Assembly: GCF_024055795.1 (NCBI RefSeq)
Contig: NZ_JAMXMY010000006.1
Coordinates: forward strand, 62,001 to 126,000
Source: Actinoallomurus purpureus
Lineage (GTDB): Bacteria > Actinomycetota > Actinomycetes > Streptosporangiales > Streptosporangiaceae
DNA length: 64,000 nucleotides
Direction: 5' to 3'
The notes beneath the pieces are model-generated. The model was given only the letters and a program-made list of their open reading frames with translations, was not told where the DNA came from and ran no database searches. This document shows, piece by piece, positions 17,157-24,508 of this stretch (position 1 is its first letter; the number at the start of each line of letters is the position of its first letter). A program made the translations under genes and the position numbers.

Positions 17157-17536
17157 GGGGCGACCCGTGCCCAGACGACCTTCTGCCCGTTCTCTCGGCG
17201 GACGCCCCAGCCGGCCGCGAGCGCGTCGACGATCAGCAGGCCCCGTCCACCTTCCCTGTCGGAGTCTCCGAACACGTCCTTGATCTGAGGCTCGTCCGGC
17301 GAGGAGTCCACCACCTCGATCAGCAGGGCGCCGTCCTCGGGAGTCAGCCGGACGGCGAAGACCTGGCCGAGCCTCGCCGCGTTGGCGACCAGTTCGCCTG
17401 CGACGGTGCTCGAGTCCTCCAGCAGCTCCGTCAGGCCCCATTCCGTCAGCCGGTCCTTGAGTACGAGGCGGGCGCAGGGGGCCGCTGCCGTATTCGGGTT
17501 GAGAGAGATTTCATACGGAAGGCGCGATTCGATCAC
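17153..17536 (-). CDS. ATP-binding regulatory protein (HATPase_c_2, RsbW/anti-sigma-kinase-like)
   Basis: 127 residues, GTG start at 17536. Bergerat-fold motifs: N-box VAGELVANAARLG (about 45-57), G1-like IEVVDSSPDEP and G2 GGRGLLIVDALAAGWGVR (about 95-112). Such short proteins are abundant in filamentous actinomycetes beside XRE/DUF5753 and DUF397 genes. The Asn of the N-box is present, so ATP binding is plausible. Divergent from the XRE gene across 142 bases containing a 14-bp palindrome. Confidence 0.85.
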   Translation of the reverse strand: MIESRLPYEISLNPNTAAAPCARLVLKDRLTEWGLTELLEDSSTVAGELVANAARLGQVFAVRLTPEDGALLIEVVDSSPDEPQIKDVFGDSDREGGRGLLIVDALAAGWGVRRENGQKVVWARVAP

Positions 17537-17620
17537 GAGACTTCCTCCGAGGTCGACTATTTCTCCTATCCCTCTCAGGTCGCTGAAGGGATCGGTTTCT
17601 CAGCGTGTCTTGTCGCGGTT

Positions 17621-17634
17621 ACCGTCGATACGGT
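17621..17634. promoter_or_regulatory. 14-bp palindrome in divergent HATPase/XRE intergenic region
   Basis: ACCGT-CGAT-ACGGT, perfect arms, 44 bases before the XRE start. It is a plausible operator for the adjacent XRE regulator; no binding data. Confidence 0.45.
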
Positions 17635-17678
17635 TTCATCCCTACAGATCCCAACGCTCGAAAGTGGAGGTCAAGCCG

Positions 17679-18488
17679 ATGGGACGCGAACGGGAGATCG
17701 ATCCGCGGGTATCGGCGATCGCACAGTACGGATATCGCCTCCGGCATTACCGGAAAAAGGCCAATCTGTCCCAAGATGCATTAGGAGCTCGATTCGGCGT
17801 GACCGGCCAGATGATCGGTCACATCGAGACCGCCAAGCGGCCGACCACCCCGGAGATGTCCAAAGGCTTCGACGAGCTCTTCGGCCTCGACGCCTACTTC
17901 GAGGAGCTCTGGTGGCACGTCCGCCGCGAACAGACCCCCAGCTGGTTCCGCGACTACGTCGCCGCCGAGGCTCGCGCCGCGTCCATCCGCCTCTTCGACC
18001 CGCTGATGATTCCAGGGCTGCTCCAGACCGAGGCGTACGCGCGCGAAGTGCTACGCGCGGGGCAGCCGGAGGACAAGCTGGAGCAACTCGTCGCCGCACG
18101 ACTGGCCAGGCAAGAGATCCTCCGAAGGGAGGAGCCACCATGGCTAGTCTTCGTCATCGCCGAGTCCGCGCTCCGACGCGTCGTTGGCGGGCTCGACGTC
18201 ATGAGGGAGCAGTACGCGCGACTGCTCGAGCTGGCGGAGCGGCCGAACGTCACAATCCATGTTCTGCCGGAACACGCGCCGGTCTATCCATCCGGGGGCT
18301 TCACGCTTTTCAGCTTTGACGAGGCACCCGATCTCGGGCACGCCGAGGCCGTTAACGGCCATGGTCCGCTGATCGAGCAGCGCAAGCCGATCGAGGGACT
18401 TAAAGTGATGTTCGACCTGATCAGATCCGCAGCCCTGTCCGCAGCGGCGTCGGCCGATCTGATCCGAACCCTGGTGGAAGGGACGTGA
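17679..18488 (+). CDS. XRE-family regulator with DUF5753 domain
   Basis: 269 residues, ATG 17679 with GGAGG eight bases upstream. N-terminal HTH_XRE: LRHYRKKANLSQDALGARFG and TGQMIGHIETAKRP (about 20-60). The DUF5753 effector region follows (RLFDPLMIPGLLQTEAYARE, VFVIAESALRRVVGG, VTIHVLPEHAPVYPSGGFT). These WhiJ-like regulators are normally encoded next to DUF397 proteins, as here, and are linked to development and antibiotic control in Streptomyces. Two tiny DUF397-type genes follow immediately. Confidence 0.92.
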   Translation: MGREREIDPRVSAIAQYGYRLRHYRKKANLSQDALGARFGVTGQMIGHIETAKRPTTPEMSKGFDELFGLDAYFEELWWHVRREQTPSWFRDYVAAEARAASIRLFDPLMIPGLLQTEAYAREVLRAGQPEDKLEQLVAARLARQEILRREEPPWLVFVIAESALRRVVGGLDVMREQYARLLELAERPNVTIHVLPEHAPVYPSGGFTLFSFDEAPDLGHAEAVNGHGPLIEQRKPIEGLKVMFDLIRSAALSAAASADLIRTLVEGT

Positions 18489-18493
18489 CAGCC

Positions 18494-18580
18494 ATGAACA
18501 CCTCCTCCCTCGAATGGCGTAAGAGCGACCGCAGCGGTCAGGAAGGCGGGCAGTGTGTCGAGGTGGCGGTCGTCGACTAA
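18494..18580 (+). CDS. Minimal DUF397 microprotein
   Basis: 28 codons from ATG 18494, 5 bases after the XRE stop. It contains the DUF397 N-terminal signature EWRKSDRSGQEGGQCVEVAV and then stops, lacking the usual second half (VRDSKDPDGPxLxFxxxEW). The stop TAA overlaps the ATG of the next ORF (TAATG). Either a truncated DUF397 or a deliberately minimal one; partner of the upstream XRE protein by family precedent. Confidence 0.7.
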   Translation: MNTSSLEWRKSDRSGQEGGQCVEVAVVD

Positions 18581-18795
18581 TGAGTGCGATGTCCGACGGC
18601 CGCGCCGACGGCGGCGCGCGTTTGATGACGAGTGCCGTTCTGGTCGATTGGCGCCGAAGCATTCGTAGCGGTCAGGAGGGCGGGGAGTGTGTGGAGGCCG
18701 CCCTCCTCTGGCGGAAGAGCATCCGCAGCGGTCATGACGGCGGGCAGTGCGTCGAGGTCGCCCTGATTGGTCGTGACAACCGGCTCGGTGCCTGA
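18580..18795 (+). CDS. Protein with two further DUF397 signature repeats
   Basis: 71 codons from ATG 18580. After a polar leader it holds two copies of the same short motif, DWRRSIRSGQEGGECVEAAL and LWRKSIRSGHDGGQCVEVAL, spaced 24 residues apart. With the upstream gene this makes three consecutive copies of W-R-(K/R)-S-x-R-S-G-x-(E/D)-G-G-x-C-V-E. No full-length DUF397 is present. The stop codon lies inside the downstream terminator hairpin. Recent tandem duplication of the motif is likely. Confidence 0.6.
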   Translation: MSAMSDGRADGGARLMTSAVLVDWRRSIRSGQEGGECVEAALLWRKSIRSGHDGGQCVEVALIGRDNRLGA

Positions 18796-18805
18796 CCGAG
18801 CCGGT
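18779..18805. terminator. Strong hairpin between convergent genes
   Basis: 11-bp perfect stem (ACCGGCTCGGT, 18779-18789, and its complement 18795-18805) with a 5-nt loop. It sits between the DUF397-repeat gene and the convergent acyl-CoA reductase gene, and probably acts in both directions. Confidence 0.75.
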
Positions 18806-18839
18806 CATCACGAGACCAGCCGATGCCCCTGGGGCGCGG

Positions 18840-20213
18840 TCAGTCACGGATCACGGCCTTGGTGCGCATCAGGAACTCGCCCAGGTAGGCGTCGTGCGGC
18901 ACGCCCGGTGCCATCCAGTACGTCGGGTGGTCACCGATGTACAGGTTCTTGATCGTGGGGTCGGCGAGCAGGTCGTCCAGCAGGCGCTCGTCCTTGGTCA
19001 CCGCGGTGAGGACGAGGGTGTCCTTGAACACTGCGGTCCCGGCCTCCCGCGTCCACGGCGCCACCCACACGCATGGGAACGCCAACTCGACGCCGGCCTG
19101 CTCGGCGAACGGGTCGTCGAGCTGGTGTACGGCCGGCCGGAGCACGGCGCTGCCGTCGGCGAGTTCGTCGACCACGCCGTCGCCGCCGAGGTGTGTCTTG
19201 GTGCCCGCGGCCTTGGCCAGGAGGTAGCCCTCGATCTTCTTGGCGGCCTCCAGGGAGTAGGCGGTGAGGACGGCCTTGTCGTCTTCCGGCGGCAGGCTCG
19301 GGATCGCCGAGAGCCGCTCGGCGATCGCCTCGGCGACCGGGGTCGGGTCGCCCTCGACGAAGACGGCCGTGGTGTTCACGCAGGCCGTACCGCCCTGGTG
19401 GCTGATCGAATCGACGATCATGTCGATGTGGTCACGCCAGTCGGAGTCGGCGGTGATCAGGATCTTCGACCGGCCGGGACCGTTCGGTAGGACCGTCGGG
19501 TCCGCGGCGTACTTGTCGATCACTTCCTGTCCGCCGTACACCATGCTCAGGTCGGCCTGGCGCAGGATCTCGTCCGCGGCGGCGTAGTCGGTCGGCAACA
19601 GCACGATCTGGTCGTCGCCGAACCCGGACGCGCGCAGCGCGGAGATCAACCGGTAGGGGGTGAGGGGCTCGCGCCGGGAGGGCCGTACGGCCACGCGGTA
19701 GCCGAGCGCGATGGCCTCCAGCCAGAGGCTGTGCACGCCGGGATGGTTGCCCGCCGCATGGACCGCGAAGACGTCTCCGCGCCGGATCCAGGTCGCAGTG
19801 CCCCGCCGGGCGTTCGGATCACGCCAGTCGTTCACCGCGCCGACCGGCCGTGCCTGCTGGGCGCTCCGGTATGCGTCGGCGGCGCTACGGGCGATGGCCT
19901 GCACCGCCTCCCGGACGATCGGCAGCGGCGTGCCGGACATCCGGCTGACCGTGTACTGATAGTCGGCGGCGGACATGCCGTCGACCACGCCGGTGGCGAA
20001 CAGCTCGCCCGCCTTGGCGAGCGCGGCCAGGCGCTCCTCCAGGGGAAGAGTGTCGGCCTTGCGCAGCGCGGACATCGTACGGCTGACGAACAGCTTGGGG
20101 ACGAGGCTGAGCTCGACCAGCGGATCGCCGGCCACGTCGGAGACGGTCAGCCTGCTGCGCGCCCGGTAGGACCCGTTCGCTCCCAGCGCGTCGATGTAGA
20201 TGGGATCGGTCAT
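18840..20213 (-). CDS. LuxC-like acyl-CoA/acyl-protein reductase (aldehyde dehydrogenase superfamily)
   Basis: 457 residues. The ATG overlaps the stop of the LuxE-like gene (ATGA). Aldehyde-dehydrogenase-type features: VFAVHAAGNHPGVHSLWLEA (cofactor half), AVRPSRREPLTP, MVYGGQEV and the nucleophile region SHQGGTACVNTTAVF, where Cys would carry the acyl thioester. The late motif ELAFPCVWVAPW is also typical. The family reduces activated fatty or aromatic acids to aldehydes with NADPH. Its pairing with an adenylating partner suggests a two-protein carboxylic-acid reductase, like LuxC/LuxE without LuxD or luciferase. Physiological substrate unknown. Confidence 0.82.
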   Translation of the reverse strand: MTDPIYIDALGANGSYRARSRLTVSDVAGDPLVELSLVPKLFVSRTMSALRKADTLPLEERLAALAKAGELFATGVVDGMSAADYQYTVSRMSGTPLPIVREAVQAIARSAADAYRSAQQARPVGAVNDWRDPNARRGTATWIRRGDVFAVHAAGNHPGVHSLWLEAIALGYRVAVRPSRREPLTPYRLISALRASGFGDDQIVLLPTDYAAADEILRQADLSMVYGGQEVIDKYAADPTVLPNGPGRSKILITADSDWRDHIDMIVDSISHQGGTACVNTTAVFVEGDPTPVAEAIAERLSAIPSLPPEDDKAVLTAYSLEAAKKIEGYLLAKAAGTKTHLGGDGVVDELADGSAVLRPAVHQLDDPFAEQAGVELAFPCVWVAPWTREAGTAVFKDTLVLTAVTKDERLLDDLLADPTIKNLYIGDHPTYWMAPGVPHDAYLGEFLMRTKAVIRD

Positions 20214-21304
20214 CAGTACACCCCCTCGATGACGGCCTCGTCGTCGAAACGGGCGACAGGGGACACGTCGGCCACCGAGTCACCGGCCTGACCGGCCGGC
20301 GGTTCGACCCGGGTGGCGAGGTCTCGTTCCAGGTTGTTGGGCAGCAGCATGTTCTTGCTGACGTGGTTCATCACGACCTGGCCGCGCTCGCCGTATCCGA
20401 CCGAATGGTCGGTGTCGGGGTCGACGACGCGGAACGTGATGAAAGGCGCGGGCGGGTCGAAGATGCACGGATCGTCGTCCGTGAGGTCGGCGCGCTCATT
20501 CGTGCCGCCGAGGATCATCGTGCTTCCGTAGCCGCCGCGGAGCCTGACTCCGGGGAAGACCTCGGTGCGGTACAGATAGCGGGTGTCGGCGTCCATGTGC
20601 GCCCCGCCCCAGACGATGCCCTCGACCTTCTCGTTGATCAGGTCGACGAGGTCGTCGTGGCGGGCGATCCGCTCCAGCAGCGGCGGCGTCGTCATGATGA
20701 CGCCGACGTCCTGGGTCCGCAGCACGAACGCGGCCTGCTCGACGAGGTGCTCGGCGTAGGAGTCGGCCTCTTCCGCCTTGCCGGCGGCGATGAGCTTCTT
20801 CACCCAGCGCGGATCCATGTCCACCGCGAACCTGATGCCGCCGCGGTCGGCCGCGTGCTTCGTCGTCAGCTCGCCAGCGATGTGCGGCCCGCTCGGCATG
20901 ACGGCGAGCCAGTTGACGTTCCTCGGGAAACCGGCGGCGTCCAGGCCGGCGTTCATCCACGCCATGATCCGGTCCCACCAGTCCCGCAGGACGACCACGC
21001 GCTTCGGGGCGCCGGTGGTGCCGCCGCTCTCGTAGACGCCGACGACGTCCGGGTTCGGCCCGTAGCCCCGTGGGATGAGGTCCTCCACGCGGACATCGCG
21101 CAGCTCGTTGATGATGTTGGGGAAGAGCGCCAGGTCCTCGATGCTCTTGACGTCCGCGCGCGGGTCGAAGTCCAGCGTCTTCGCCCTCCGCAGCCAGTAC
21201 GCCGAACCCGTCTCGGGGTTGAAATGCCACTCCATCGCGGCGCGGACGAACTCGTCAGAGTCCGGTCGCGCGCCGACTGGAAGATCCAGGATGTTGTCGA
21301 TCAT
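20213..21304 (-). CDS. LuxE/PaaK-like acyl-adenylating enzyme
   Basis: 363 residues from ATG 21304 (GGGAGG upstream). The adenylate P-loop reads YESGGTTGAPKRVVV (about residues 88-102), as in phenylacetate-CoA ligase and LuxE acyl-protein synthetases. GYGSTMILGGTNERADL corresponds to the A5 region. It is shorter than PaaK (about 430), closer to LuxE (about 370). Translationally coupled to the reductase downstream; it probably activates a carboxylate for hand-off to the reductase Cys. The pair is divergent from a TetR gene that probably controls it. Confidence 0.78.
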   Translation of the reverse strand: MIDNILDLPVGARPDSDEFVRAAMEWHFNPETGSAYWLRRAKTLDFDPRADVKSIEDLALFPNIINELRDVRVEDLIPRGYGPNPDVVGVYESGGTTGAPKRVVVLRDWWDRIMAWMNAGLDAAGFPRNVNWLAVMPSGPHIAGELTTKHAADRGGIRFAVDMDPRWVKKLIAAGKAEEADSYAEHLVEQAAFVLRTQDVGVIMTTPPLLERIARHDDLVDLINEKVEGIVWGGAHMDADTRYLYRTEVFPGVRLRGGYGSTMILGGTNERADLTDDDPCIFDPPAPFITFRVVDPDTDHSVGYGERGQVVMNHVSKNMLLPNNLERDLATRVEPPAGQAGDSVADVSPVARFDDEAVIEGVY

Positions 21305-21367
21305 GTTGCTCCACCTCCCAGGCCGACGCGGTCGGCCAAGCGGTCTCGTGGGCGTTCCTTCATCGAC

Positions 21368-21381
21368 TTGTATTACAATAC
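21368..21381. promoter_or_regulatory. AT-rich palindrome, candidate TetR operator
   Basis: Overlapping inverted repeats TTGTA-T-TACAA (21368-21378) and GTATT-AC-AATAC (21370-21381), conspicuously AT-rich in this genome. Located 47 bases before the TetR GTG and 64 before the luxE-like ATG, so it can control both. Confidence 0.55.
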
Positions 21382-21427
21382 TGTCACGTAAATTATTCCC
21401 GATCATCGCAGGTCAGGCGGGTTTCCA

Positions 21428-22033
21428 GTGGGAGCAGAGGCTTCGAAGAAGCAGCGGGGGCGGCCGCGGGACCCGCTGGTCGAACAGGCGATCCTGAGCG
21501 CGGCCCGCCGTCGGCTCGCGGTCGACGGCTACTCCCGCATGACCATCGGCGCCGTCGCCGCCGATGCCGGCGTCAGCCGGCCCACCGTCTACCGGCGCTG
21601 GCAGAGCAAGCACGACCTCATCGTCGACGCCCTCGACCAGTCGTTCCGCGCAGAACAGGAGGCGGCCCCGCCCGTCGACCTCGCCGTGCTGACCGCGCGA
21701 GAGGCGGTGACCGAGGCGGTACGCCGCCTCGACCTCCGCGCCCCTGACGAGACGAAGATCATGCTCCTCGGCCACGCGCTGGCAGAGATCGAACACAATC
21801 CGGAACTGCTGGAGATCGTGCGCGAGCATGCGGTGCGGCCCCGGCTCCGCCTGCTGCTCGACACACTCCGTGCTCTCCAACAGCGCGGCGAACTCCGCCT
21901 TGACCTTGATCTGGAGGCCATCGCCGACATGTGCGTCGGCAGCTACTACTCCGCGTTCATCCGTGGCGCGCAGGACCACGACCTCGCGACCCGCGTCGTC
22001 GACACCCTGTGGCCGGCCATCACGGCCCGGTGA
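21428..22033 (+). CDS. TetR family regulator of the LuxC/E-like operon (inferred)
   Basis: 201 residues, GTG start. The HTH is SRMTIGAVAADAGVSRPTVY followed by RRWQSKHDLIVDALD (about residues 37-72). The N-terminal KKQRGRPRDP is a basic AT-hook-like arm. The C-terminal half is of the common TetR_C_16-like type (ALAEIEHNPELLEIVREH). Divergent from the acyl-adenylating gene with an AT-rich palindrome between them, so autoregulation plus control of that operon is the simplest reading. Confidence 0.88.
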   Translation: MGAEASKKQRGRPRDPLVEQAILSAARRRLAVDGYSRMTIGAVAADAGVSRPTVYRRWQSKHDLIVDALDQSFRAEQEAAPPVDLAVLTAREAVTEAVRRLDLRAPDETKIMLLGHALAEIEHNPELLEIVREHAVRPRLRLLLDTLRALQQRGELRLDLDLEAIADMCVGSYYSAFIRGAQDHDLATRVVDTLWPAITAR

Positions 22034-22146
22034 CCCCACCGCCGCGGTGACACATCGAGCAGCATTCCTTCAGTGTCGCCTTGATCCGGGCCGTGTTCCG
22101 CACGCCGCTGAGATCCAGCAGCACACAGCCGATTCGACGGCACGGC

Positions 22147-23106
22147 CTACCGTTCCTGTCCTGCCTTCAGCCAGGTGACGTAGTCGCGGACCGCGCGCTC
22201 GACGTCGTACGCGGGTTCAAAGCCGGTGTCCTCCCGCAGGCGGGTGATGTCGAGGTAGGCGTCTTCCGCCGGAGCCGTCGGGTTACGGCCGTCAGGCAGA
22301 TCGCTTGCCGGCGCGTCGGGGAGGACGGTCCTGATCGCGGCGGCCACCTCGGCGTTGGTCGTCACCCGGCCCGAGCCGACGTTGTACGTGCGGTGGTTCA
22401 GGCTCTCGGCCGTCTGCAGCAGGGCGATGGCCCGGCCGGAGTCCTTGACGTAGCAGTAGTCGCCTCCGTCGCCGGCATACGCGGGGCGGCGTGGTGGTGA
22501 GAAGGCCGGTGTCTCACCCCGTACTGCGGCGTGGACGAGGCGGGGCACCGCGAAGAACACCGACTCCGGGCGGCCGAGCGGGCCCCAGATCGCCGCGATA
22601 CGGAGGTTGACCACCTCCAGGCCGGACTGCTCGGCGACCGAGGTCGCCAGAAGCTCGGCGCTCTTCTTGAACGCGGGGATCGGATGCGGCGCCGTCATGG
22701 GCAGTGGGACGTCCTCGCGGAACGGAACGTCATCGACGCCCACGTAAACGCCGATCGTGCTGGCGACACAGAGGCGCCGCACGCCCCACTCCGAGGCGGC
22801 CCGCAGGGCGTTGAGCAGGCCTCGGAGGTTGACCTCGAACTCGTCGACCGGGTCGAGGGTCCCGATGGGCGCACCGGCCAGATGCACGATCCCGCTGATG
22901 TCGTGGCGCTTGCCGAAGTCGAGGAACGCCTCTCGGTCGGTGACGTCGAGGTCTTCTACGATGACCCGTTCGCCGATCTCGTCGCCCAGGAACGCCGGGA
23001 CCCGGGCCGTACGGTGCCGGGTGAGCACGCACGACTCGCCGAGGTCGAGCAGTGCACGAGCGGTGTGGGAGCCGATGAAGCCGAGCCCACCGGTGATCAG
23101 AATCAT
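22147..23106 (-). CDS. NAD(P)-dependent epimerase/dehydratase-like (extended SDR)
   Basis: 319 residues. The Rossmann start [20 protein letters not shown] is intact, with DLDVTD and HLAGAPIG (strand 3-4) and [10 protein letters not shown] (active-site Ser region). The expected YxxxK reads [13 protein letters not shown]: the Lys is present but the catalytic Tyr is not at its usual place. The C-terminal [18 protein letters not shown] is the typical substrate-domain start. It binds nucleotide but may not be a standard epimerase. Divergent from a MarR gene with two palindromic operators. Confidence 0.85.
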   Translation of the reverse strand: MILITGGLGFIGSHTARALLDLGESCVLTRHRTARVPAFLGDEIGERVIVEDLDVTDREAFLDFGKRHDISGIVHLAGAPIGTLDPVDEFEVNLRGLLNALRAASEWGVRRLCVASTIGVYVGVDDVPFREDVPLPMTAPHPIPAFKKSAELLATSVAEQSGLEVVNLRIAAIWGPLGRPESVFFAVPRLVHAAVRGETPAFSPPRRPAYAGDGGDYCYVKDSGRAIALLQTAESLNHRTYNVGSGRVTTNAEVAAAIRTVLPDAPASDLPDGRNPTAPAEDAYLDITRLREDTGFEPAYDVERAVRDYVTWLKAGQER

Positions 23107-23126
23107 GGCCGTCCTCAGAGAGAGTC

Positions 23127-23140
23127 ATTAGCTTGCTAAT
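23127..23140. promoter_or_regulatory. MarR operator candidate 1 (perfect palindrome)
   Basis: ATTAGC-TT-GCTAAT, perfect 6-bp arms, 20 bases upstream of the epimerase start and 52 before the MarR start. Confidence 0.7.
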
Positions 23141-23160
23141 GAAACCGTAGTGGGAAGGTC

Positions 23161-23174
23161 ATTAGCATGCAATC
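23161..23174. promoter_or_regulatory. MarR operator candidate 2 (imperfect copy)
   Basis: ATTAGCATGCAATC repeats the left arm of the 23127 palindrome exactly and matches its right arm at four of six positions. It begins 34 bases downstream of the first site and 19 bases before the MarR start. Confidence 0.6.
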
Positions 23175-23192
23175 GACCTTTAGGATCGGTCT

Positions 23193-23636
23193 GTGGAAGA
23201 GTTCCTGACGCTGTTCACCCGGACGCACAAGCTGCTGGCCGCCGCCTCGGACGAGGCGATGGGCCGACACGGCGTCCGGATCGGCCAGAACCTCATCCTG
23301 GAAGCCCTTTGGGAGACCGACGGGCTGACGCCCGGTGAGGTGGCGGCCCGGGCCCGCCTGCCCATCACGACTCCAACGATCGTGAACACGGCCACGCGCA
23401 TGGAGGCCGCCGGGCTGCTCACCCGCCGCCGTGACCCGAACGACGGCCGGCTCGTCCGCCTCTACCTGACCGACCGCGCCCGCGCCGCCCAGCAGCCCAT
23501 CCAGGAGGCCCGCCGCCGCTTGGAAGAGCACGCGACCGCCACCCTCACCGACGAGGAACGTGATCACCTGAGAACGGCGTTGCTCAAGGTCATTCAACAA
23601 CTTGGTGCCGATCAGGCCGGCCCGAGTGGAGGGTGA
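23193..23636 (+). CDS. MarR family transcriptional regulator
   Basis: 147 residues, GTG start. Winged HTH: WETDGLTPGEVAARARLP, TPTIVNTATRMEAAGLLTRR and the wing RDPNDGRLVRLYLT. Located divergently from the epimerase gene with two TTAGC-type palindromes between. Probably represses both; the inducer is unknown. Confidence 0.9.
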   Translation: MEEFLTLFTRTHKLLAAASDEAMGRHGVRIGQNLILEALWETDGLTPGEVAARARLPITTPTIVNTATRMEAAGLLTRRRDPNDGRLVRLYLTDRARAAQQPIQEARRRLEEHATATLTDEERDHLRTALLKVIQQLGADQAGPSGG

Positions 23637-23638
23637 GG

Positions 23639-24019
23639 ATGCCTCGCACGGTCATCGGGCCCAGCGGCGGGACGCGGCGGCCCGCTCTCCAGGTCTCCTT
23701 CGACGACGGCGGGTCCTGGGCGACGCTGCCGGTGGAGAAGAGCGGCACCGCCTGGACGGCGACCGTACGCAATCCCGACGCGGGATACGTCTCGCTCCGC
23801 GCCACCGCCGACGGCGTCGAACAGACTCTGATCCGCGCGTACGGGGTCAAGAGCTGGTCGTCGGCTCGGTTCGCTCGCCGGCCAGGCCCCAACCGAGGGC
23901 CTGGCCGGTCCGAGACGACCGGACTTTCCTGGAGCCCGCGCCATGCGCTCGTGGTGATGTTCGTCGATATCTCGCCCGGAATGCTGGGGTATGGCCGTTA
24001 TCTGACTGATTCGGCCTAG
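23639..24019 (+). pseudogene. C-terminal remnant of a secreted subtilase (S8) gene
   Basis: The segment PALQVSFDDGGSWATLPVE ... GYVSLRATADGVEQTLIRAYGV (to about 23850) matches the last 60 or so residues of large actinobacterial S8 peptidases, which end near RAYxV. No catalytic domain or signal peptide is present, and the frame runs on without similarity to a stop at 24019, so the original stop appears lost. Best read as a deletion scar; ATG 23639 may still be translated. Confidence 0.6.
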
Positions 24020-24399
24020 TGCCAGTGCGTGCAGGCCCAAGACTTGTATTTGTTCTTGTAGTACGCGTACACGCAGGCCTGAACCTTGTATCCCTTCCCG
24101 CGCCAGACGCCGCCGCTCCACACGTCGGAGGCGGATTTCGCCGTCCAACTCTTGCTCCCGTGGTTGTTCTTGACGAACCCTTTACAGGTCCAGTCGTAGC
24201 TGTACATGCCGACCTTGGCGTACGCCCACTTCGTGCTCTTGTTGAGGTAAAGGCTTACAAAGCAGCCGCCGGAGGCGTCCTGCTGCAGCAAGCTGCCGTG
24301 TGATGCGGCCGATGCCGGGCTGGTGGAGAACGCGACGATGCCCGCCGCGGCTATCGCCGCCATCGGCGCCCCGATCGCTGTCTTGAACGACATTCTCAT
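24016..24399 (-). CDS. Small secreted cysteine-containing protein, unknown function
   Basis: 127 residues. A clear Sec signal peptide (AAIAAAGIVAFSTSPASA, cleavage expected after ASA near residue 32) is followed by about 95 mature residues rich in Lys, Trp and Tyr with four Cys (GGCFV, DWTCKG, VQACVY, SWACTHWH), suggesting two disulfides. Aromatic-basic patches (STKWAYAKVGMYSYDW, YKNKYKSW) could bind carbohydrate or an anionic surface. No family recognised. Confidence 0.75.
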   Translation of the reverse strand: MRMSFKTAIGAPMAAIAAAGIVAFSTSPASAASHGSLLQQDASGGCFVSLYLNKSTKWAYAKVGMYSYDWTCKGFVKNNHGSKSWTAKSASDVWSGGVWRGKGYKVQACVYAYYKNKYKSWACTHWH

Positions 24400-24508
24400 T
24401 CTTCCTCCTCTGTCGCCGCACTATGGCGCGTCGGAGTATGCCATCGACACATCCCGTAAAGTGTGAGAAACGTGGCATGGACGGTAAGAGTGATAGGCCC
24501 CGTCCGGA

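Noticed and set aside
21428-22033. The TetR gene as the KstR homologue for the catabolic operators
   Set aside because: It faces the LuxC/E-like operon with its own AT-rich palindrome, which does not match TNNAACNNGTTNNA; no link to the KstR-like sites is visible.
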